NCBI GenBank assembly: GCA_020718965.1
Contig: DYRE01000125.1
Span: 1 to 6,635, forward strand
Direction of reading: 5' to 3'
From: Desulfomonile tiedjei
Lineage (GTDB): Bacteria; Desulfobacterota; Desulfomonilia; Desulfomonilales; Desulfomonilaceae
DNA: 6,635 bases
A program made the translations under genes and the position numbers. The notes below the pieces were generated by a model. The model was given only the letters and a program-made list of their open reading frames with translations, searched no databases and had not been told where the DNA came from. Positions within the stretch are counted from its first letter, which is position 1, and each line of letters starts with the position of its first letter. Of this stretch, positions 5,430 to 6,635 are shown piece after piece.

Positions 5430-6635
5430 TCTGGATAATGCCTCCCTGAAACTCCCGTCATAGCCGTCAAAGTGATTTCCGGCGACATGGGAGATTTGAG
5501 AACCATGTGGCCAGTCGCGTCGAATATGGCGTTGGCGATTGCAGGTAAAGGTCCATTAGTGGATATTTCACCTACACCTTTTAAGCCAAAAGGCCCAGTG
5601 GATTCGTAGATACCGAGGGCAATAGACTCTACATCAGGTGTATCCATGGATGTTGGAACAAGGTAGGTTGAAAAATCCTTAGTCGTCACATGCCCATCTA
5701 CAGCCTCAAAATCTTCATAAAGAGCCAATCCGAGTCCCTGGATTGCTCCACCCTGAATCTGTTGTTCGTAAAGCTGTGGATTAAGAACATTTCCACAGTC
5801 GCTGACCGTAACATAATTTGCGACAGTGACTTTTCCCGTGATCTCGTCCAGTTCGACACAAGTCAGGTTAGCGGCGTATGAAAATAGATTGTGCGGCATC
5901 CCGTGAAGCCTCAAGTTGTCGTCAGCAGTTACTAAATCTTCAGCGACCGGGGCTCTGAAATAAGCTGTAACAATCCTTTCGCCTGAATCCATCATTTTGG
6001 CGATTATCTTTAGTGGGATTTCCCCGCCTGTAGGGAGATGTCTTATGACATCCCGGGTAACCGCAAATTTGTGTGGATCCTTTTTCATCATAAGATCCGC
6101 CGCTTTTTGGCAAAGCCTGTCCTTCATGATTTGAGCGGCGGAAATCAGAGCGTTACCAAATGTATAAGTGCAACGACTAGCGGTAGCCGAACCGCTAGGG
6201 AGGGTTCGTTCCGTGTCAGGCTGAACAAGTTCTATGTTTTTCGCCGGCTGGTTTAGGATGCTGGCCACTATTTGCACATTTGCGGTAGAATTTCCCTGCC
6301 CCATGTCCACAACGCCGCAATAAACAATAAATTTACCCTCTTGAGACAGTTCGAGCTTTGCGTTTGCGTAATCAGGAACAATTGGTCCATATCCTGACGC
6401 ATGAGCTAGAGCGGAAATTCCCACACCTCTCTTTTTGAAAATCCCTGCGTTTTTTTTCCAGGATGACCTCTGTGTCCACGCTTGATGCCTGGACAAGGTT
6501 TCCAGACATTCTATAATTCCTGTGGAAGTTGTAAGTGTTTTTCCGACAAAATTCCTGTCTCCTGGCCTCAGAGCGTTTTTGAGTCTAAGTTCAAGGGGGT
6601 CCATGCCAATCTTGACGGCCAGTAAATCCATGGCT
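5426..6635 (-). CDS. Molybdopterin-binding large subunit of a xanthine dehydrogenase-family hydroxylase, C-terminal part only
   Basis: This is the catalytic subunit (XdhA/CoxL/HcrA family, Ald_Xan_dh_C2), which binds molybdopterin cytosine dinucleotide or a related cofactor and oxidises the substrate with water as oxygen donor. The frame continues past the window edge, and the ATG at 6631 is internal: the context AMDLLAVKIGMDPLELRLKN is a mid-protein family motif. Counting from that Met, cofactor-binding signatures are VVDMGQGNS (107-115), GSATASRCTYTFGNA (147-161) and the later SDCGNVLNPQLYEQQIQGG. The catalytic glutamate is in LKGVGEIS (E355, codon 5567-5569), equivalent to the XDH active-site Glu. 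The usual protein is about 750-800 residues, so roughly half is missing, including the N-terminal domain and the motif opposite the Mo that would help name the substrate. The gene order Mo, 2Fe-2S, FAD with 4-base overlaps indicates a heterotrimer operon. The substrate is undetermined: purine, N-heterocycle or aldehyde are all possible. Confidence 0.93.
   Translation of the reverse strand, partial: AMDLLAVKIGMDPLELRLKNALRPGDRNFVGKTLTTSTGIIECLETLSRHQAWTQRSSWKKNAGIFKKRGVGISALAHASGYGPIVPDYANAKLELSQEGKFIVYCGVVDMGQGNSTANVQIVASILNQPAKNIELVQPDTERTLPSGSATASRCTYTFGNALISAAQIMKDRLCQKAADLMMKKDPHKFAVTRDVIRHLPTGGEIPLKIIAKMMDSGERIVTAYFRAPVAEDLVTADDNLRLHGMPHNLFSYAANLTCVELDEITGKVTVANYVTVSDCGNVLNPQLYEQQIQGGAIQGLGLALYEDFEAVDGHVTTKDFSTYLVPTSMDTPDVESIALGIYESTGPFGLKGVGEISTNGPLPAIANAIFDATGHMVLKSPMSPEITLTAMTGVSGRHYPD
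5441..5446 (-). promoter_or_regulatory. Ribosome binding site supporting the TTG start of the 2Fe-2S subunit
   Basis: On the minus strand this reads GGGAGG, a good Shine-Dalgarno match, eleven bases before the TTG at 5429. It lies inside the last codons of the large-subunit gene, so re-initiation after its TGA is likely. It supports the non-ATG start because no ATG or GTG lies at a usable distance. Confidence 0.5.

Noticed and set aside
4108..6635. Assignment of the hydroxylase as 4-hydroxybenzoyl-CoA reductase
   Set aside because: The FAD subunit lacks the extra 4Fe-4S loop expected of HcrB and is of ordinary length for the general XDH/CODH family.

Overview
The window is an ordinary-looking piece of bacterial chromosome with tightly packed genes and roughly balanced base composition. 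The E. coli-type PlsB acyltransferase, the proline tRNA with encoded CCA, and a three-gene molybdenum hydroxylase suggest a Gram-negative proteobacterium or a relative. I would guess Desulfobacterota (former Deltaproteobacteria), but that is inference from gene content and not from a marker gene.

Left part, plus strand (1 to about 2340): the 3' portion of plsB (glycerol-3-phosphate acyltransferase, first step of phospholipid synthesis). It enters the window already in frame, so its start lies upstream. After an 81-base gap holding a plausible sigma-70-type promoter comes a complete tRNA-Pro(GGG).

Right part, minus strand (2412 to 6635), read from right to left: five co-directional genes. These are the C-terminal part of a molybdopterin-binding hydroxylase large subunit, the small 2Fe-2S subunit, the FAD subunit, a 12-helix MFS transporter, and a small GHKL/HATPase_c_2 ATP-binding protein of the RsbW/SpoIIAB anti-sigma type. 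The three hydroxylase genes overlap by 4 bases each (TTGA and ATGA junctions). The transporter follows after 54 bases and the ATPase after another 46, so a single operon is likely; its promoter lies outside the window. Together the first three genes would make a xanthine-dehydrogenase/CO-dehydrogenase-family enzyme that hydroxylates or oxidises a small substrate. The MFS protein could move the substrate or product. The anti-sigma-type ATPase would be a regulatory component, with no visible partner sigma factor or STAS antagonist in the window. The enzyme's substrate cannot be decided from this sequence.

The plus-strand and minus-strand blocks converge between 2338 and 2411, where I see no convincing intrinsic terminator. 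I found no CRISPR array, insertion sequence, integrase, phage gene or long repeat, and no clear sign of a new defence or mobile system. The points most worth checking are the orphan anti-sigma-type ATPase attached to a metabolic operon, an unusual cysteine trio in the FAD subunit, and a possible frameshift at the 3' end of the FAD-subunit gene.
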